Part shown: positions 14,116 through 15,023 of the stretch, piece by piece | Numbering within the stretch: position 1 is the stretch's first letter | How the letters are laid out: each line of letters starts with the position of its first letter | NCBI GenBank assembly: GCA_037131655.1 | Contig: JBAXQP010000029.1 | Coordinates: forward strand, 1-15,023 | DNA length: 15,023 bases | Direction: 5' to 3' | From: a bacterium | GTDB taxonomy: Bacteria > Armatimonadota > Fimbriimonadia > Fimbriimonadales > JBAXQP01 | The notes under the pieces: generated by a model | Told to the model about the DNA's origin: nothing | Databases searched by the model: none | What the model saw: only the letters and a program-made list of their open reading frames with translations | Made by a program: the position numbers and the translations under genes

Positions 14116-15023
14116 ATGGATAATAAGAAACTTGGTACAGATACAATCCTGATGCATTTTGGGGAGAAGAGAGACGAATATTGGGGGGCCGCCAGCCCGC
14201 CGATTTATCAAACCTCGCTCTTTACCTACCCAAGCTGTCAACAATTCATAGATGGCAGCCAGTTGGAGAGTGACAATCGGGAACGGTATCACTACACTCG
14301 ATACGGCAACCCGACAATCGAAATTCTTGAGGCCAAGCTGGCCGCGTTGGAACATGGCGATAGGGCGGTTGCGCTTTCTTCTGGCATGGGAGCAATTACT
14401 ACGGCAGTATTAAGTTGCGCTAAAGCTGGCGGTCATGCGATTGTCGTTGAAACAGTTTACAACCATGTTGTCCCTCTCATGGAGAGGCTCGAAAAGGGCT
14501 TCGGCATGAGTATCTCCTATGTAAGCGGCACGGATGTTGCCGACTTTGAAGCTGCAATCCGCCCCGAGACTTGTTTCATCTATCTTGAATCGCCGTCATT
14601 TTTCATCTGCCACTTGCAAGACCTGGAGGCTATTGCCGCAATCGCCAAACCAAAGGGAATCACCACCATCTGCGACAGCACCTGGGCGACACCGCTGTTT
14701 TTGAACCCGTTAGACCTGGGGATCGATATTGTAATTCATTCGATGACCAAATACATCAGCGGCCATAGTGATCTGATCGCCGGCGTTATTGTTGGCAAAG
14801 GCGAACACATGAAGACACTCGCCTACCCCGAATCGGCATTAGTCGGCGCAACCATCGACCCCTTTGCCGCTTGGCTTATCCTGCGGGGTTTGCGGACTCT
14901 TCCTGTTCGGCTCGAGCGTCAACAGAAGAGTGGATTGGAAATTGCTCATTTCTTAGAAGAGCATCCGGCAGTTCTCAAGGTCTATCATCCTGGTCTGAAA
15001 TCTCACCCTCAATATGAGCTTGC
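14116..15023 (+). CDS. Cys/Met-metabolism PLP-dependent enzyme (trans-sulfuration family), C-terminus cut by window end
   Basis: This is a pyridoxal-phosphate enzyme of the cystathionine gamma-synthase/beta-lyase/gamma-lyase family; 302 residues are present of a usual 380-430. Motifs are PPIYQTSLFTY (28-38), the tetramer-contact YTRYGNPT (60-67), the phosphate-binding SSGMGAI (88-94), ESPSFF (158-163), the cofactor aspartate in CDSTWATP (186-193), and SMTKYISGHSD (209-219) with Lys212 as the Schiff-base lysine. Two positions are unusual for the family: YNHVV (115-119) where YGG/YxxT is common, and SFF where SNP is common, so the exact reaction cannot be read. Start is ATG 14116, since the protein begins at the normal place; the ribosome site AAAGG is weak. 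It follows the aminopropyltransferase by 26 bases and is likely co-transcribed, linking methionine/cysteine supply with polyamine synthesis. Confidence 0.88.
   Translation, partial: MDNKKLGTDTILMHFGEKRDEYWGAASPPIYQTSLFTYPSCQQFIDGSQLESDNRERYHYTRYGNPTIEILEAKLAALEHGDRAVALSSGMGAITTAVLSCAKAGGHAIVVETVYNHVVPLMERLEKGFGMSISYVSGTDVADFEAAIRPETCFIYLESPSFFICHLQDLEAIAAIAKPKGITTICDSTWATPLFLNPLDLGIDIVIHSMTKYISGHSDLIAGVIVGKGEHMKTLAYPESALVGATIDPFAAWLILRGLRTLPVRLERQQKSGLEIAHFLEEHPAVLKVYHPGLKSHPQYEL

Noticed and set aside
1..15023. CRISPR arrays, insertion sequences, integrase or att sites, tRNAs, defence islands
   Set aside because: No repeated spacer pattern, transposase-like protein, tRNA-like fold or known defence gene was seen; gene content is housekeeping and envelope-related.

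Overview
The window looks like ordinary chromosome from a free-living bacterium of roughly 50% GC. I see no insertion sequences, phage genes, CRISPR arrays, tRNAs or rRNAs. Several traits suggest a deep-branching lineage such as Armatimonadota: a fused SecDF, a phosphofructokinase with PPi-type residues, a Thermus-like aminopropyltransferase, and GTG/TTG starts beside strong Shine-Dalgarno sites. This placement is inference at low confidence, because no marker gene is present.

Layout. At the left edge, reading leftward, is the N-terminus of a GT-B glycosyltransferase (1-260). It is followed on the same strand by a large secDF fusion (370-3345) with a near-perfect sigma70-type promoter. A lone UvrD/AddA-like helicase (3579-6131, +) converges on an M50B-like membrane metalloprotease (6178-6924, -), which lies downstream of a cytidylate-kinase-like gene (6965-7663, -). 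A 245-base divergent spacer leads into the overlapping tsaE-tsaB pair for tRNA t6A (7909-9049, +). Next come a two-PDZ HtrA protease (9158-10648, +) and a 6-phosphofructokinase (10836-11885, +), each followed by a good intrinsic terminator. On the minus strand, a small ankyrin lipoprotein gene (12645-12923) sits 8 bases upstream of a CPBP-family membrane protein gene (11929-12636). Finally, a plus-strand pair starts at a TTGACA-N17-TAACAT promoter: an aminopropyltransferase (13172-14089) and a Cys/Met-metabolism PLP enzyme (14116 to the right edge).

Functional themes. SecDF, HtrA, the M50B-like protein, the CPBP protein and the lipoprotein all belong to envelope protein export and quality control. 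TsaE and TsaB make the universal tRNA modification t6A. The aminopropyltransferase uses decarboxylated S-adenosylmethionine, so an adjacent sulfur amino acid enzyme fits a methionine/polyamine unit.

I did not find a clearly new multi-gene system. The most unusual feature is an apparent tandem triplication of the extracytoplasmic P1 module inside the SecF half of SecDF. Lesser points are an orphan AddA-like helicase with no nuclease domain, PPi-type residues in the phosphofructokinase, a CPBP protein lacking the usual catalytic Glu, and two hairpins placed right at gene starts or ends.
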